From: an uncultured Oscillospiraceae bacterium
Lineage (GTDB): Bacteria > Bacillota > Clostridia > Oscillospirales > Oscillospiraceae
Direction of reading: 5' to 3'
Assembly (NCBI GenBank): GCA_934589155.1
Contig: CAKTNP010000013.1
Location: 1-47,341 of the forward strand
DNA length: 47,341 nucleotides
The notes beneath the pieces are model-generated. The model was not told the origin of the DNA. It did not search any database and worked only from the letters and a program-made list of their open reading frames with translations. This document shows positions 16,012 through 25,755 of this stretch, in pieces; the stretch's first letter is position 1, and the number at the start of each line of letters is the position of its first letter. The position numbers were made by a program, and so were the translations under genes.

Positions 16012-17126
16012 ACAATGTCTCCTCTTTTCACGATGACAGGATTATCCGGGGTGCCGATGAGCCGGGAGCCGGGCCGGACCACCACGTTCTTATCCAGAAT
16101 GGCGCAGCGGACCTCCGCCCCGGCACCAATGACGCAGTCGTTCATGATAACGCAGTCCTGGACCTGGGCGCCCTCCTCCACCGTCACCTGGCGGAACAGG
16201 ACGGAGGTCCCCAGGGAGCCCTCCAGCCGGCAGCCGTCGGCCACCACGCAGTTGTTCACCTGAGCGTCCTCGCCATAGTAGGTGGGGACCCGGTCCCGGA
16301 CTTTGGTGTAGATGGTGTGCTTGCCGTAGAACAGGTCCATCCGCACGCTCTTATCCGCCAGGGCCAGGCTGTTGCGGTAGTATTCCAGGGTGCTTTCGTT
16401 GAACAGGGCTGCACCCTCGAACTGGTAGACGTTGACCGTCAGGTTGCCGTCATAATACTGCTTCATGATAAGGTCCCGTTCCAGCCGGTACAGGTTCCGG
16501 GCCACGCTCTCCCGGACCAGGTGCAGGAGCTTTTCCCGGCCGATGACGAAAATGTCCATGCTGGCGAGATAGTTGCTGTCGGCGCAGTAGTCCACGGTCA
16601 GGTCGCTGACCTCCCCCTTGGGGCTCAGCTTCAGAGCCAGGTCCAGCTGCTTTTTGCCGTTGGCGATGCCGGCCTTGGTGGCCACGGTCAGGTCCTTGCC
16701 GGAGGCGATGTGCTTTTCCAGCAGGTCCTTCATATCCATGTTGCACAGGACGCCGGAGTCCGCCAGCACCACATACTCGGCATTGGCCCGCTCCAGATAG
16801 TCGATGGAGGCATAGAGGGCCTCCAGCTTGCCCCGAACCTGGACGGTGCTGGGCTGGTTGGAGTTGGGGGTCAGAAATTCCAGGCCGAACTCCTCCAGCT
16901 CCAGGTCCCACTCCTGACCGGAGCCGATGTGGTTCATAAGAGACTGGTAATTATACCGGGAAATGATGCCGATGTGGCGGATGCCGGAGTTGGACATATT
17001 GGACAGGGTGAAATCGATCTGGCGATACCGGCCGCCGTAGGGCAGGGACGCCATGGTCCGCTTGTTGGTCAGCTCTCCCAGAGAGCTGTCATAAATATTG
17101 GCGAAGATAATGCCCATTGCGTTCAT
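16008..17126 (-). CDS. glgD: Glucose-1-phosphate adenylyltransferase regulatory-type subunit
   Basis: 372 residues. The ATG at 17126 with GGGAGGG upstream gives MNAMGIIFANIY; a second ATG nine bases on is possible. The nucleotidyltransferase fold is kept (PYGGRYRQIDFTLSNMSNSGI), but the N-terminal G-rich loop is altered to FANIYDSSLGEL, as usual for GlgD. The C-terminus is a left-handed beta-helix. In Bacillota GlgD pairs with GlgC and raises its activity, while being poorly active alone. It is 15 bases downstream of glgC and overlaps glgA. Confidence 0.94.
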   Translation of the reverse strand: MNAMGIIFANIYDSSLGELTNKRTMASLPYGGRYRQIDFTLSNMSNSGIRHIGIISRYNYQSLMNHIGSGQEWDLELEEFGLEFLTPNSNQPSTVQVRGKLEALYASIDYLERANAEYVVLADSGVLCNMDMKDLLEKHIASGKDLTVATKAGIANGKKQLDLALKLSPKGEVSDLTVDYCADSNYLASMDIFVIGREKLLHLVRESVARNLYRLERDLIMKQYYDGNLTVNVYQFEGAALFNESTLEYYRNSLALADKSVRMDLFYGKHTIYTKVRDRVPTYYGEDAQVNNCVVADGCRLEGSLGTSVLFRQVTVEEGAQVQDCVIMNDCVIGAGAEVRCAILDKNVVVRPGSRLIGTPDNPVIVKRGDIV

Positions 17127-17141
17127 AGTCTTGGCCCTCCC

Positions 17142-18329
17142 TTATACGATCTCTCCGGGCAGGACCACCCGGTTTTCGTCGATGACGGTGTTTTTGCCCA
17201 CCACGCTGATCTTCTTCCGCTCGTTTTTGCCGAAGGTACCGCCGATGACGGCGCCCCGCTTTACGGTGCAGCCCTCGCCAATAATGGCGTGGCGGATAAT
17301 GGCCCCGGACTCCACCCGGACCCCGGGCATAATGACGCTGTCCTCAATGAGGGTGTTTTCCCCCACCTGGCAGCCGGTGGAAATGATGGAGTGGGTGATG
17401 GCGCCGTAGATCTCGCTGCCCTCGGCAATGAAGCAGTTCACGGTCTTGGCGGCGGTGTCAATGTAGCTGGAAGGCAGGGCGTAGTTCCGGGCGGAGATCT
17501 TCATCTTCTCATCGTCCCGGAGGTTGAAGGCAGGCTCCCGGCCCAGCAGATCCATATTGGCCTCCCACAGGCTGTTGATGGTTCCCACATCCTTCCAGTA
17601 GCCCTGGAAGGCATAGGCGTAAAGCTTATGGCCGGAATTTAAGAGGCTGGGGATCACGTTCTTGCCAAAGTCGTTGTCGCTGTTCGGGTCCTCCTCGTCG
17701 GCAATGAGGAACTCCCGGAGGATGCTCCACTTGAATATGTAAATGCCCATGGAGGCGTTGGTGCTCTTGGGCTTTTCCGGCTTCTCCTCAAACTCGTAAA
17801 TGGAGTTGTCCTCCCGGGTGTTCATGATACCGAAGCGGCTGGCCTCCTCCAAGGGAACGGACCGAACGGCGATGGTGCAGTCGGCGCCGGTCTTTTCGTG
17901 GTAGGCCAGCATGGCGGCGTAGTCCATCTTATAGATATGGTCGCCGGAGAGGATCAGCACATTGTCCGGATCGTACCGCTCGATAAAGGGGATGTTCTGG
18001 TAAATGGCGTTGGCCGTGCCCTTGTACCACTCGGACTTTTTGCTCCGGGCGTAGGGAGGCAGGATCTGGGCGCAGCAGTGGCTCTTGTTGAGGCCCCAGG
18101 GCTGGCCGTTGCCGATGTATTCGTTCAGTTCCAGCGGCTGATACTGGGTCAGGATGCCCACAGTATCGATGCCGGAATTCACGCAGTTGGACAAGGGAAA
18201 ATCGATGATCCGATATTTTCCGCCGAAAGGAACGGCGGGCTTGGCGGTGTTTTCCGTCAGGACCTTCAGTCGACTGCCCTGACCGCCGGCCAGGAGCATG
18301 GCGACGCAGCGTTTTTTCTGAGTGTACAT
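17142..18329 (-). CDS. glgC: Glucose-1-phosphate adenylyltransferase (ADP-glucose pyrophosphorylase)
   Basis: 395 residues with [15 protein letters not shown] (nucleotide loop), [31 protein letters not shown] and a C-terminal beta-helix (INDEN-type repeats around [17 protein letters not shown]). It makes ADP-glucose from ATP and glucose-1-phosphate, the committed step of bacterial glycogen synthesis. An AAAGGAG site precedes the ATG at 18329. It is second in the glg operon, 55 bases after glgB. Confidence 0.96.
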   Translation of the reverse strand: MYTQKKRCVAMLLAGGQGSRLKVLTENTAKPAVPFGGKYRIIDFPLSNCVNSGIDTVGILTQYQPLELNEYIGNGQPWGLNKSHCCAQILPPYARSKKSEWYKGTANAIYQNIPFIERYDPDNVLILSGDHIYKMDYAAMLAYHEKTGADCTIAVRSVPLEEASRFGIMNTREDNSIYEFEEKPEKPKSTNASMGIYIFKWSILREFLIADEEDPNSDNDFGKNVIPSLLNSGHKLYAYAFQGYWKDVGTINSLWEANMDLLGREPAFNLRDDEKMKISARNYALPSSYIDTAAKTVNCFIAEGSEIYGAITHSIISTGCQVGENTLIEDSVIMPGVRVESGAIIRHAIIGEGCTVKRGAVIGGTFGKNERKKISVVGKNTVIDENRVVLPGEIV

Positions 18330-18384
18330 ACTCTCTACTCCTTTATCTCAATTCCCCGGTGGGGAGGTTTGACGGGATTTGGGG

Positions 18385-20271
18385 TCATTTGGACTTTTTG
18401 GGGGTCTTTCGCACGTAGTAAACGCAGGACATGGGCGGGATCTCGAAGCAGGCGGAATATTTGTAGTCCCGGAAGTTCACCCGCTCCGCCTTTACGGTGG
18501 GGACCTCCATGCCGGTGCCGCCGTACTTCTCTTCGTCGGAGTTCAGAAGGGGCGCATACAGGCCGGGCCGGGGCACCCCCAGCCGGTAGCTATGCCGGGC
18601 CACGGGGGTGAAGTTGCACACCGCCAGGATCTCCCGGTTCCGATTATCGATCCGGCGGTAGGCCAGGATGCTCACGTCACCGGCATCGGGCTCCACCCAC
18701 TGGAAGCCGTTCCAATCCATGTCGTTCTGCCACAGGGGGGCGGACTTCAGGTACAGGTGGTTCAGATCCCGGACGAATTCCTGCATCTGGCGGTGGCGGT
18801 CATAGCCCAGAAGCATCCAGTCCAGCTGCTCGGCATACCGCCACTCCACAAACTGAGCGAACTCGGAGCCCATGAACAGAAGCTTTTTGCCCGGGTGGGA
18901 CATCATATACATATACAGGGCCCGGAGGTTGGAGAACTTCTGATCGTACTCGCCGGGCATTTTATCGATGAGGGACTTCTTGCCGTGGACCACCTCGTCG
19001 TGGCTCAGGGGCAGGATGAAATTTTCCGAAAAGGCGTAGGTCATGGAGAAGGTCAGGTTGTTGTGCTTGTACTTCCGGAACAGAGGATCCTCGGACATAT
19101 ACTGGAGGGTATCATTCATCCAGCCCATGTTCCACTTGAAGAGGAAGCCCAGGCCCCCGTCAAAGTCGGGCTTTGTCACCATGGGCCAGGCCGTGGACTC
19201 CTCGGCGATCATTATGGCCTCGGGCCGGACCTGGAAGGCCGCTCGGTTCACCGTCCGCAGAAGCTCAATGGCCTCCAGGTTTTCTTTGCCGCCGAACCGG
19301 TTGGGCTTGTACTGCTGCCGGTTGTAGTCCAGATACAGCATGGAACTGACGGCATCCACCCGGAGACCGTCCACATGGAACTTTTCCAGCCAGTACACGG
19401 CGTTGGACACCAGGAAGCTCTTGACCTCCGGCTTGCCGAAATCGAAGATCCGGGTGGTCCAGTCGGGGTGCTCGTTCATCATGGGATCCGACAGCTCATA
19501 GGTGCAGGTGCCGTCGAATTCAAAAAGGCCGTTTTCATCCTTGGGGAAGTGGGCGGGGACCCAGTCCAGAATCACGCCCACGCCGGCTCTGTGCAGGCTG
19601 TCCACCAGGTACATAAAGTCCCGGGGGCCGCCGTACCGGGCGGTGGGGGCAAAATAGCCCGTGACCTGATAGCCCCAGCTGGGGTCATAGGGATACTCGC
19701 TGATGGGCATCAGCTCCACATGCGTATAGCCCATGTCCTTTACATACTGGGGCAGGCACTCCGCCAGCTCCCGGTAAGAATAGCACACGCCGCTGTCCTT
19801 CCGCCGCCAGGAGCCCAGGTGCATCTCATAGATGTTCACGGGGCTGCGGAGGATGTCCTTTTTCGCGGACTCCGCCATCCACTTGGCGTCATGCCAACGG
19901 TACTCCTCCGCCTCCGGCACCAGGCTGGAGGTGTCCGGCAGCCGGGTCATGGCAAAGCCCACGGGATCGGACTTATAGGTGGCGGAGCCGTCCCCGTGGC
20001 GGATATAATACTTATAGGGCTGGCCGGGCCGGGCGTAAACGGAGAACGCCTCCCAGATTCCCTGGGAGATCCGCTCCATGGGCAGGTCCTCCGTATTCCA
20101 GAAGTTGAAGGCGCCTGTCACGCTGACCCCCGCGGCCCGGGGGGCCCAGACCCGGAATACATAGCCGGGCTGACCGTTCCGGGTCTCCGGATGGCAGCCC
20201 AGATATTCATAGGCACGGATACAGGTCCCGTTGTGATAGGTCCATAAAAACTGCGCCAGATCTTTGTCCAT
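18385..20271 (-). CDS. glgB: 1,4-alpha-glucan branching enzyme (GH13)
   Basis: 628 residues. An N-terminal CBM48 region (about 20-115, VFRVWAPRAAGVSVTGAFN) is followed by the GH13 barrel with DGLRVDAVSSM (nucleophile Asp), MIAEESTAWP (acid Glu) and LSHDEVVHGKKSL, which is diagnostic for branching enzymes. A C-terminal all-beta domain ends ACFEIPPMSCVYYVRKT. It forms alpha-1,6 branches in glycogen. It is the first gene of the glg operon, with a GAAAGGAAA ribosome site. Confidence 0.95.
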   Translation of the reverse strand: MDKDLAQFLWTYHNGTCIRAYEYLGCHPETRNGQPGYVFRVWAPRAAGVSVTGAFNFWNTEDLPMERISQGIWEAFSVYARPGQPYKYYIRHGDGSATYKSDPVGFAMTRLPDTSSLVPEAEEYRWHDAKWMAESAKKDILRSPVNIYEMHLGSWRRKDSGVCYSYRELAECLPQYVKDMGYTHVELMPISEYPYDPSWGYQVTGYFAPTARYGGPRDFMYLVDSLHRAGVGVILDWVPAHFPKDENGLFEFDGTCTYELSDPMMNEHPDWTTRIFDFGKPEVKSFLVSNAVYWLEKFHVDGLRVDAVSSMLYLDYNRQQYKPNRFGGKENLEAIELLRTVNRAAFQVRPEAIMIAEESTAWPMVTKPDFDGGLGFLFKWNMGWMNDTLQYMSEDPLFRKYKHNNLTFSMTYAFSENFILPLSHDEVVHGKKSLIDKMPGEYDQKFSNLRALYMYMMSHPGKKLLFMGSEFAQFVEWRYAEQLDWMLLGYDRHRQMQEFVRDLNHLYLKSAPLWQNDMDWNGFQWVEPDAGDVSILAYRRIDNRNREILAVCNFTPVARHSYRLGVPRPGLYAPLLNSDEEKYGGTGMEVPTVKAERVNFRDYKYSACFEIPPMSCVYYVRKTPKKSK

Positions 20272-20389
20272 AATTTTTTCCTTTCAAACCGCCGCCCGTA
20301 GAAAATGGTACGTCAAAGGCCGGGCGAATACAATCGGATCCTGTCGGATCGTCCCGGGATGGGCAGGCTGTCTATAGCTTTCCATGCTT

Positions 20390-20425
20390 ACCATACCATA
20401 TTTCACCCAATTATGGAATAGTCAA
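20390..20425 (-). promoter_or_regulatory. Possible glg operon promoter
   Basis: Minus strand TGGTATGGT (extended -10, hexamer 20395-20390) with TTCCAT 17 bases upstream. A TTGACT lies at 20425-20420 but at 24 bases, outside normal spacing. This would give a leader of about 110 bases. Weak. Confidence 0.3.
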
Positions 20426-20722
20426 ATTGCAAAAAAATCTCCGGCGGGTTTTTCCGTTCTGAACAAGTGAGGCGGCGTTATTTATGTGCTTCTTGGGGTT
20501 TCTGCCGAAAATCCCGGGGTTTCAGAGACTTTGTGTACCAGGTTCCGTCTTTTTGACCTTTCTTAAATCCAGGTAAAATTTTTTGTACTCTCTCCGGAAG
20601 ATAGTCTCTCCTAACCATCAACAGCCCGTTCCGGCGCAGCGGAGGTCCGGAGCGGACAGCGCACGGTAAGCCGCCAAGCATCGGTCCCCAGGAAAGGATC
20701 GGTGTTTCAGCGGGCCCGATAT
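20426..20722. other. Intergenic stretch with no supported gene
   Basis: Together with the glgB leader this is the only gap above 300 bases in the window. A 105-codon minus-strand frame runs through it but also reads through the tRNA-Gly gene and its terminator and has no ribosome site. I see no RNA gene, repeat or good terminator here. Confidence 0.5.
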
Positions 20723-20755
20723 GCAAAAACAGCTCCCGGCTACCGCCGGGAGCTG
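20723..20755 (-). terminator. Terminator of tRNA-Gly
   Basis: 11-bp perfect stem CAGCTCCCGGC / GCCGGGAGCTG (20730-20740 with 20745-20755), loop of four, followed on the minus strand by TTTTTGC, five bases after the tRNA. Confidence 0.9.
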
Positions 20756-20760
20756 GGGTT

Positions 20761-20834
20761 TGGAGCGGGTAATGGGAGTCGAACCCACCTATCAACCTTG
20801 GGAAGGTCGCATTCTACCGATGAATTATACCCGC
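20761..20834 (-). tRNA. tRNA-Gly, anticodon CCC, CCA encoded
   Basis: The minus strand gives acceptor GCGGGTA pairing with TACCCGC, a D-arm, anticodon stem CGACC/GGTTG around the loop TTCCCAA (anticodon CCC, codon GGG), and a T-arm with GGTTCGACTCC. Discriminator T is followed by a genomically encoded CCA. Total 74 bases. It is flanked by a consensus promoter and a strong terminator, so it is an independent single-tRNA unit. Confidence 0.95.
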
Positions 20835-20866
20835 ATATGCCGCGGCGAAGCCGCTTTGTGACAGTC

Positions 20867-20895
20867 ATTATAGCAGAGGTTTTTGTAAAATTCAA
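20867..20895 (-). promoter_or_regulatory. Promoter of tRNA-Gly
   Basis: Minus strand TTGAAT (20895-20890), 17-base spacer, TATAAT (20872-20867) with TGC before it, about 33 bases upstream of the mature tRNA. Confidence 0.75.
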
Positions 20896-20967
20896 CACCT
20901 TTTTGTCCCCCGCCGAAAAAAATCCCCGTTTGGATCGCCGCCGGGGCCATTTTCCGCCATTGCATAT

Positions 20968-20995
20968 TGTACTGCGGCGGAAATTTTGCTATAAT
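20968..20995 (+). promoter_or_regulatory. Promoter of recJ and the downstream run
   Basis: TTGTAC (20968-20973), 16-base spacer, TATAAT (20990-20995) preceded by TGC. Transcription would start near 21002, leaving a very short leader. Confidence 0.65.
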
Positions 20996-21017
20996 ATTCT
21001 GAAATAAAAGAATTTGG

Positions 21018-23081
21018 ATGTGCATTGCAGTGAAATACGGAATTTGGAAGATCCCCCGGCCGGAGCCCCAGGCGGTGAACGCTCTGGTGGGGGCAGGCTA
21101 TCCCCCCCTGACCGCCATGGTCCTGGCGGGCCGGGGCTATCGGGATCCCCAGCGGGCCAAAAGCACCCTCAGCACCGAATGTGACATGCCGGAGCCCTAT
21201 CTCATGGGGGACATGGAGCCCGCCGCGGGCCGCATTGCCCAGGCCCTGCTGCGGGGCGAGCGCATGGCGGTATTCGGGGATTATGACGTGGACGGCATCA
21301 CCTCTACCTGCCTGCTGACGGATTTTCTCCGGAAGAACGGAGCGGACTGTCTGGCCTATATCCCCGGCCGGCTGGAGGAGGGCTACGGTCTGAACCCCAT
21401 GGCCATCCGCAGCCTTCACGACCGGGGAGTCAAGCTCATCATCACCGTGGACTGCGGCATTACCGCCGTGGAAGAAGCGGCCCTGTGCCGGGAGCTGGGG
21501 ATAGATCTGGTGATCACCGACCACCACGAATGTAAAAAAATTCTGCCGGAGGCCGTGGCCGTCGTGGACCCCCACCGGCCCGGAGACCCCTATCCCCACC
21601 AGAATCTGTCCGGCGTGGGGGTGGCCTTTAAGCTGGCCTCGGCCCTGGCCGGGAGCCAGGAGGAAGTTCTGGCGGAATACGCCGACATGGTCTGCCTCGG
21701 CACCGTGGCCGACGTCATGCCCCTGGTGGGAGAAAACCGCCGGTTCGTAGCCCGGGGCCTGGAGGCCCTGCAAAACACCAAGCGGCCAGGGCTTGCGGCC
21801 CTGATCCGGGAGTGCGGCTGCGACAAGCAGCCCATTACCGCCACCACCATCGGCTATGTGCTGGCCCCCCGGATCAACGCCGCCGGGCGCATGGGGGAAA
21901 TCGACCTGGCCGTGGAGCTGTTTCTGACGGAGGACCCGGAAAAAGGCCGGGAGCTGGCCGCCCGGCTCTGCGCCCTGAACCGAAAGCGCCAGGAGGTGGA
22001 GTCCCGGATCTACGACGAGGCTCTCTCCATGCTGCCTCCCGGCAAGCCCCCGGCGGCCATCGTCCTGGCGGGAGAACACTGGCACCAGGGGGTAGTCGGC
22101 GTGGTAGCCTCCCGGATGGCGGAGGAATTCTGCTGTCCCACCTTCCTCATCTGCATGGACGGGGACAAGGGCAAGGCCTCCTCCCGGTCCTACGGCGGAT
22201 TTAACCTCTTCGCCGCTCTGACGGAGCTGGCGCCCCTTTTGGAGAGCTACGGCGGCCATGAGCTGGCGGCGGGTTTCACCATCAGCCGGGAGAACATCGA
22301 CGAGTTCCGCCGCCGGGTCTGTTCTCTGGCAGAGCAGTATTACGAAGAAAGCCCCGGCACCTGTCTCGCGGCGGACTGCGCCGTGCCGGCGGAGCTGCTG
22401 ACCCTGAAAAACGTCATGGCCCTGGATCTGTTGGAGCCCTGCGGCTGCGGCTGTCCCCGGCCCCTGCTGGTGCTGGAAAAGGCCCAGATCGTCCACATGG
22501 CCCCGGTGGGCGGCGGCCGCCACCTGCGGCTGCGGCTGCGTCAGGGCAAGTGTCAACTGAACGCCATTTATTTTTCCGCCACGGCGGAATCCGCCTCCAT
22601 TGCCGAGGGGGATCTCATCGACGTGGCCTGCACCGCCCAGCGCAACGAGTTCCGGGGCGTGGAGTCGGTGCAGCTGACGGTCCAGGACATCCGGCCCAGC
22701 TGTCCCAGCGAGGACCTGTGTCCCCCGGATCCCACCCCCTACCGGCGGCTGCGCCGGGGGTGTCTCACCGCCGAGGAGGCCGTGGCCCTGATCCCCCAAC
22801 GTCAGCAGCTGGGAGACCTGTGGCGGTATCTGGCCCAGCAGGCAGGACCCGTTCGGGAAAGCCCCGTATGCCTGTGCCGGAAGGCCGTCCGCCGCTGGGG
22901 CCGGGCCCTGAGCCTGTCCCAGATGATGGTCTGCCTGGATATTTTTGCCGAAGCGGGTCTTCTGCGGCTGGAGCGGCAGCAGAACACCCTGAATATCACC
23001 CTGCTGGAGGCCGGAGAGAAAAAAGACCTGTCCCAGACCGACACCATGCAGGCCCTGTGCCGTCTTAAAGGAGACGATTGA
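21018..23081 (+). CDS. recJ: Single-stranded-DNA-specific 5'-3' exonuclease RecJ
   Basis: 687 residues from the ATG at 21018. A GTG at 21030 (VKYGIW) is an alternative start; neither has a good ribosome site. DHH-family motifs are GDYDVDGITST (residues 87-97), VDCGITAVEEA, TDHHE (168-172) and LAPRINAAGR. The DHHA1 region has GGHELAAGF, followed by an OB-fold region and a C-terminal helical region. RecJ degrades single-stranded DNA in recombination and mismatch or base-excision repair with Mg or Mn. The stop is two bases before the rel ATG. It leads a long co-directional run. Confidence 0.93.
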   Translation: MCIAVKYGIWKIPRPEPQAVNALVGAGYPPLTAMVLAGRGYRDPQRAKSTLSTECDMPEPYLMGDMEPAAGRIAQALLRGERMAVFGDYDVDGITSTCLLTDFLRKNGADCLAYIPGRLEEGYGLNPMAIRSLHDRGVKLIITVDCGITAVEEAALCRELGIDLVITDHHECKKILPEAVAVVDPHRPGDPYPHQNLSGVGVAFKLASALAGSQEEVLAEYADMVCLGTVADVMPLVGENRRFVARGLEALQNTKRPGLAALIRECGCDKQPITATTIGYVLAPRINAAGRMGEIDLAVELFLTEDPEKGRELAARLCALNRKRQEVESRIYDEALSMLPPGKPPAAIVLAGEHWHQGVVGVVASRMAEEFCCPTFLICMDGDKGKASSRSYGGFNLFAALTELAPLLESYGGHELAAGFTISRENIDEFRRRVCSLAEQYYEESPGTCLAADCAVPAELLTLKNVMALDLLEPCGCGCPRPLLVLEKAQIVHMAPVGGGRHLRLRLRQGKCQLNAIYFSATAESASIAEGDLIDVACTAQRNEFRGVESVQLTVQDIRPSCPSEDLCPPDPTPYRRLRRGCLTAEEAVALIPQRQQLGDLWRYLAQQAGPVRESPVCLCRKAVRRWGRALSLSQMMVCLDIFAEAGLLRLERQQNTLNITLLEAGEKKDLSQTDTMQALCRLKGDD

Positions 23082-23083
23082 CC

Positions 23084-25276
23084 ATGGAAACCTTTGCCGA
23101 ACATTATGAATCCATGCGCCGCACCATTGCCCGGTGTATGCCCGGGGCGGATATGGCGCTCATTGACCGGGCGGTGGACTACGCCCGGGAGAAGCACAAA
23201 AATCAGATCCGGAAGGACGGATCCCCCTATATCATCCATCCCCTGGCCGTGGCGGAGATCGTGGCGGAAATGGGTCTGGACACCGACGCCATTCTGGGCG
23301 CCCTGCTCCACGACTGCATTGAGGACACCGATGCCTCCCACGACGACATTGCCAGGCTCTTCGGCCAGACCGTGGCAGAGCTGGTGGAGGGCGTCACCAA
23401 GCTGACCCGTGTGGAATACTCCACCCGGGAGGAGCAGCAGATGGAGAACCTGCGGAAGATGTTCATGGCCATGTCCAAGGACATCCGGGTGATCCTCATC
23501 AAGATCGCCGACCGGCTCCACAACACCCGGACCATGCAGTACCAGTCCCCGGAAAAGCAGATCTCCAAATGCCAGGAGAACATGGACATCTACGCTCCCC
23601 TGGCCCACCGGCTCGGCATGCAGAAGATCAAGTGGGAGCTGGAGGACACCAGCTTAAAGTACCTGGATCCCAAGGGCTACACGGAGCTCATGGACTACCT
23701 GAACGCCCACCAGGCCGAGGCCGACGCCTTTATGAAGGCCATTCAGTCCAAGATCACCACCCGTCTGGCCTCCGTAGGCATCCACGGGGTCATTTACGGC
23801 CGGATCAAGCACGTATACTCCATTTACCGGAAGATGAAGGCCCAGGGCAAGACCATCGACGAGCTGTACGACCTGTACGCCTTCCGGGTCATTGTGGACA
23901 CCATCCCCGACTGCTACAACGTGCTGGGGCACATCCACGACCTGTTCAACCTGGTCCCCGGCCGGTTCAAGGACTATATCTCCACCCCCAAGCCCAACAT
24001 GTACCAGTCCCTGCACACCACGGTCATCGGTTCCCAGGGCATCCCCTTTGAGGTCCAGATCCGGACCTGGGAAATGCACGAAACGGCGGAGTACGGCATC
24101 GCCGCTCACTGGAAATACAAGCAGAACGGCGCGGGCAGCGGCGACGAGAAGAACTTCGAATGGGTCCGCAGGCTCCTGGAGAGCCAGCAGGATACGGACG
24201 CCGAGGATTACGTCCACTCTCTGAAGATCGACATGTTCAACGACGAGGTCTTCGTCTTTACCCCCAAGGGCAACATCATCAACCTGCCCGCCGGGTCCAC
24301 CCCCATCGACTTTGCCTACGCCATCCACTCCGGAGTGGGCAACGCCATGGTGGGAGCCAAGATCAACAACCGCATCGCCAACTTTGACGCGGTGCTCCAC
24401 AACGGCGACATTGTGGAGGTGCTGACCTCCAAGAGCGCCAAGGGTCCCAGCCGGGACTGGCTGAACATCTGTAAGTCCAACCAGGCCCGGATGAAGATCA
24501 AGCAGTGGTTCAAGAAGGAAAAGCGGGAGGACAACATCGTCCACGGCAAGGCCAGCTTTGAAAGCGAGCTGAAGCGGCTGAACGTGAGTCCCGCCATTTT
24601 GCAGGACGAGGACCTGCAGCCCCAGCTCCTGAAAAAGCTGGGCTTCGACAACCTGGACGACCTGTACGCCGCCATCGGCTACGGCGGCATGACGGCGGTG
24701 AAGGCCGTGAACCGGATCCGGGAGGACGTGCTCCAGGCCACCAAGGAAAAGACGCAGCCCAGAAACCAGAACCCCCTGAAGACCGACGGCGTGGAGGACG
24801 CCCGGCGGAACCGCCACAAGGCCGGCGGGGTCCGGGTGGAGGGCATCGACTCCTGCATGATCAAGTTCTCCAAATGCTGCACCCCCGTGCCCGGGGATCC
24901 CATCGTGGGCTTTATCACCAAGGGCTTCGGCGTGTCCATTCACCGGGCGGACTGTCCCAACGCCAAGAACCGGTCGGATCCCCAGCAGGCGGCCCGGTGG
25001 GTCAATGTAAGCTGGGACGTGGACGAGGAGGAAAAGCCCTTCGACACCACCCTGGAGATCGAGTGCACCACAAGAGACGGCCTGTTCCTGGACGTGGCCA
25101 CGGTCATGACCACCTCCCGGGTACGGGTGAAGGAATTCTCCGGCAAGGATCTGCCCAACGGGCGCAGCATCCTGTCCGTGACCTTTGAAGTGAAAAATGT
25201 AAAGGAATTGGAGGCCATCCGGGGCCGGGTGCTGAACGTCCGGGACGTGATCAGCACCCGCCGGGGCCAGAACTGA
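23084..25276 (+). CDS. rel: Bifunctional (p)ppGpp synthetase/hydrolase Rel
   Basis: 730 residues from the ATG at 23084 (AAAGGAG upstream; a TTG six bases earlier is less likely). The HD hydrolase domain has IIHPLAVAEI and LLHDCIEDTD near residues 50-82. The synthetase has GRIKHVYSIYRKM and YDLYAFRVIVDT, with RFKDYISTPKPNMYQSLHTTV. RFKD is the RxKD form typical of bifunctional enzymes. TGS (about 390-450), a zinc-finger-like region (KCCTPVPGDPIVGFITKG) and a C-terminal ACT domain follow. It makes and degrades the stringent-response alarmone. All catalytic motifs are intact. Here it directly follows recJ; the apt gene often found between them is absent. Confidence 0.95.
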   Translation: METFAEHYESMRRTIARCMPGADMALIDRAVDYAREKHKNQIRKDGSPYIIHPLAVAEIVAEMGLDTDAILGALLHDCIEDTDASHDDIARLFGQTVAELVEGVTKLTRVEYSTREEQQMENLRKMFMAMSKDIRVILIKIADRLHNTRTMQYQSPEKQISKCQENMDIYAPLAHRLGMQKIKWELEDTSLKYLDPKGYTELMDYLNAHQAEADAFMKAIQSKITTRLASVGIHGVIYGRIKHVYSIYRKMKAQGKTIDELYDLYAFRVIVDTIPDCYNVLGHIHDLFNLVPGRFKDYISTPKPNMYQSLHTTVIGSQGIPFEVQIRTWEMHETAEYGIAAHWKYKQNGAGSGDEKNFEWVRRLLESQQDTDAEDYVHSLKIDMFNDEVFVFTPKGNIINLPAGSTPIDFAYAIHSGVGNAMVGAKINNRIANFDAVLHNGDIVEVLTSKSAKGPSRDWLNICKSNQARMKIKQWFKKEKREDNIVHGKASFESELKRLNVSPAILQDEDLQPQLLKKLGFDNLDDLYAAIGYGGMTAVKAVNRIREDVLQATKEKTQPRNQNPLKTDGVEDARRNRHKAGGVRVEGIDSCMIKFSKCCTPVPGDPIVGFITKGFGVSIHRADCPNAKNRSDPQQAARWVNVSWDVDEEEKPFDTTLEIECTTRDGLFLDVATVMTTSRVRVKEFSGKDLPNGRSILSVTFEVKNVKELEAIRGRVLNVRDVISTRRGQN

Positions 25277-25295
25277 GTTTGGAGGGAGCGATTCT

Positions 25296-25745
25296 ATGCG
25301 GGCAGTTGTGACCCGGGTCCGGTCCGCCAGCGTGACCATCGAGGGCCAGACGGCAGGAAAAATCGGAAAAGGATTCCTTATCCTCCTGGGGGTAGGCCCC
25401 GGAGACGGAGAGGCCCAATGCCGCCGCCTGGCGGAAAAAGCCCTGGGCCTGCGAGTCTTTGAGGACGAGAACGGGAAAATGAACCTGGGACTGGAGCAGG
25501 TTGGGGGCCAGGTGCTGGTGGTGAGCCAGTTCACCCTATACGGCTCCTGCCGCCACGGGCGGCGGCCCAGCTTTACGGGAGCCGCGGAGCCCCGGCTGGG
25601 AAACGAAATGTATGAGCGGTTCTTAGCGCTGTGCCGGGAGATGGGCTATCCCCCGGAGCACGGGCGCTTCGGGGCCGACATGCAGGTGGAGTCCGTCAAC
25701 GACGGTCCCGTTACCCTGATCCTGGACACCGACGAGCTCATGTAG
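25296..25745 (+). CDS. dtd: D-aminoacyl-tRNA deacylase
   Basis: 149 residues, typical family length. VSQFTLYGS and the cross-subunit NDGPVTLILDT (Gly-cisPro) motif are both present. It removes D-amino acids, and glycine mischarged on tRNA-Ala, from tRNAs in the cytoplasm. A GGAGGGAG site precedes the ATG. It sits between rel and the metallo-hydrolase gene, the usual order in Bacillota. Confidence 0.95.
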   Translation: MRAVVTRVRSASVTIEGQTAGKIGKGFLILLGVGPGDGEAQCRRLAEKALGLRVFEDENGKMNLGLEQVGGQVLVVSQFTLYGSCRHGRRPSFTGAAEPRLGNEMYERFLALCREMGYPPEHGRFGADMQVESVNDGPVTLILDTDELM

Positions 25746-25755
25746 GAGGGAGCCT

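Noticed and set aside
20272..20389. Possible riboswitch in the glgB leader
   Set aside because: There is only a short GATCC-N4-GGATC hairpin and no recognisable aptamer core or terminator/antiterminator pair.
20478..20795. 105-codon minus-strand frame
   Set aside because: It reads through the tRNA-Gly gene and its terminator (its first residues are the translated T-arm) and has no ribosome site.
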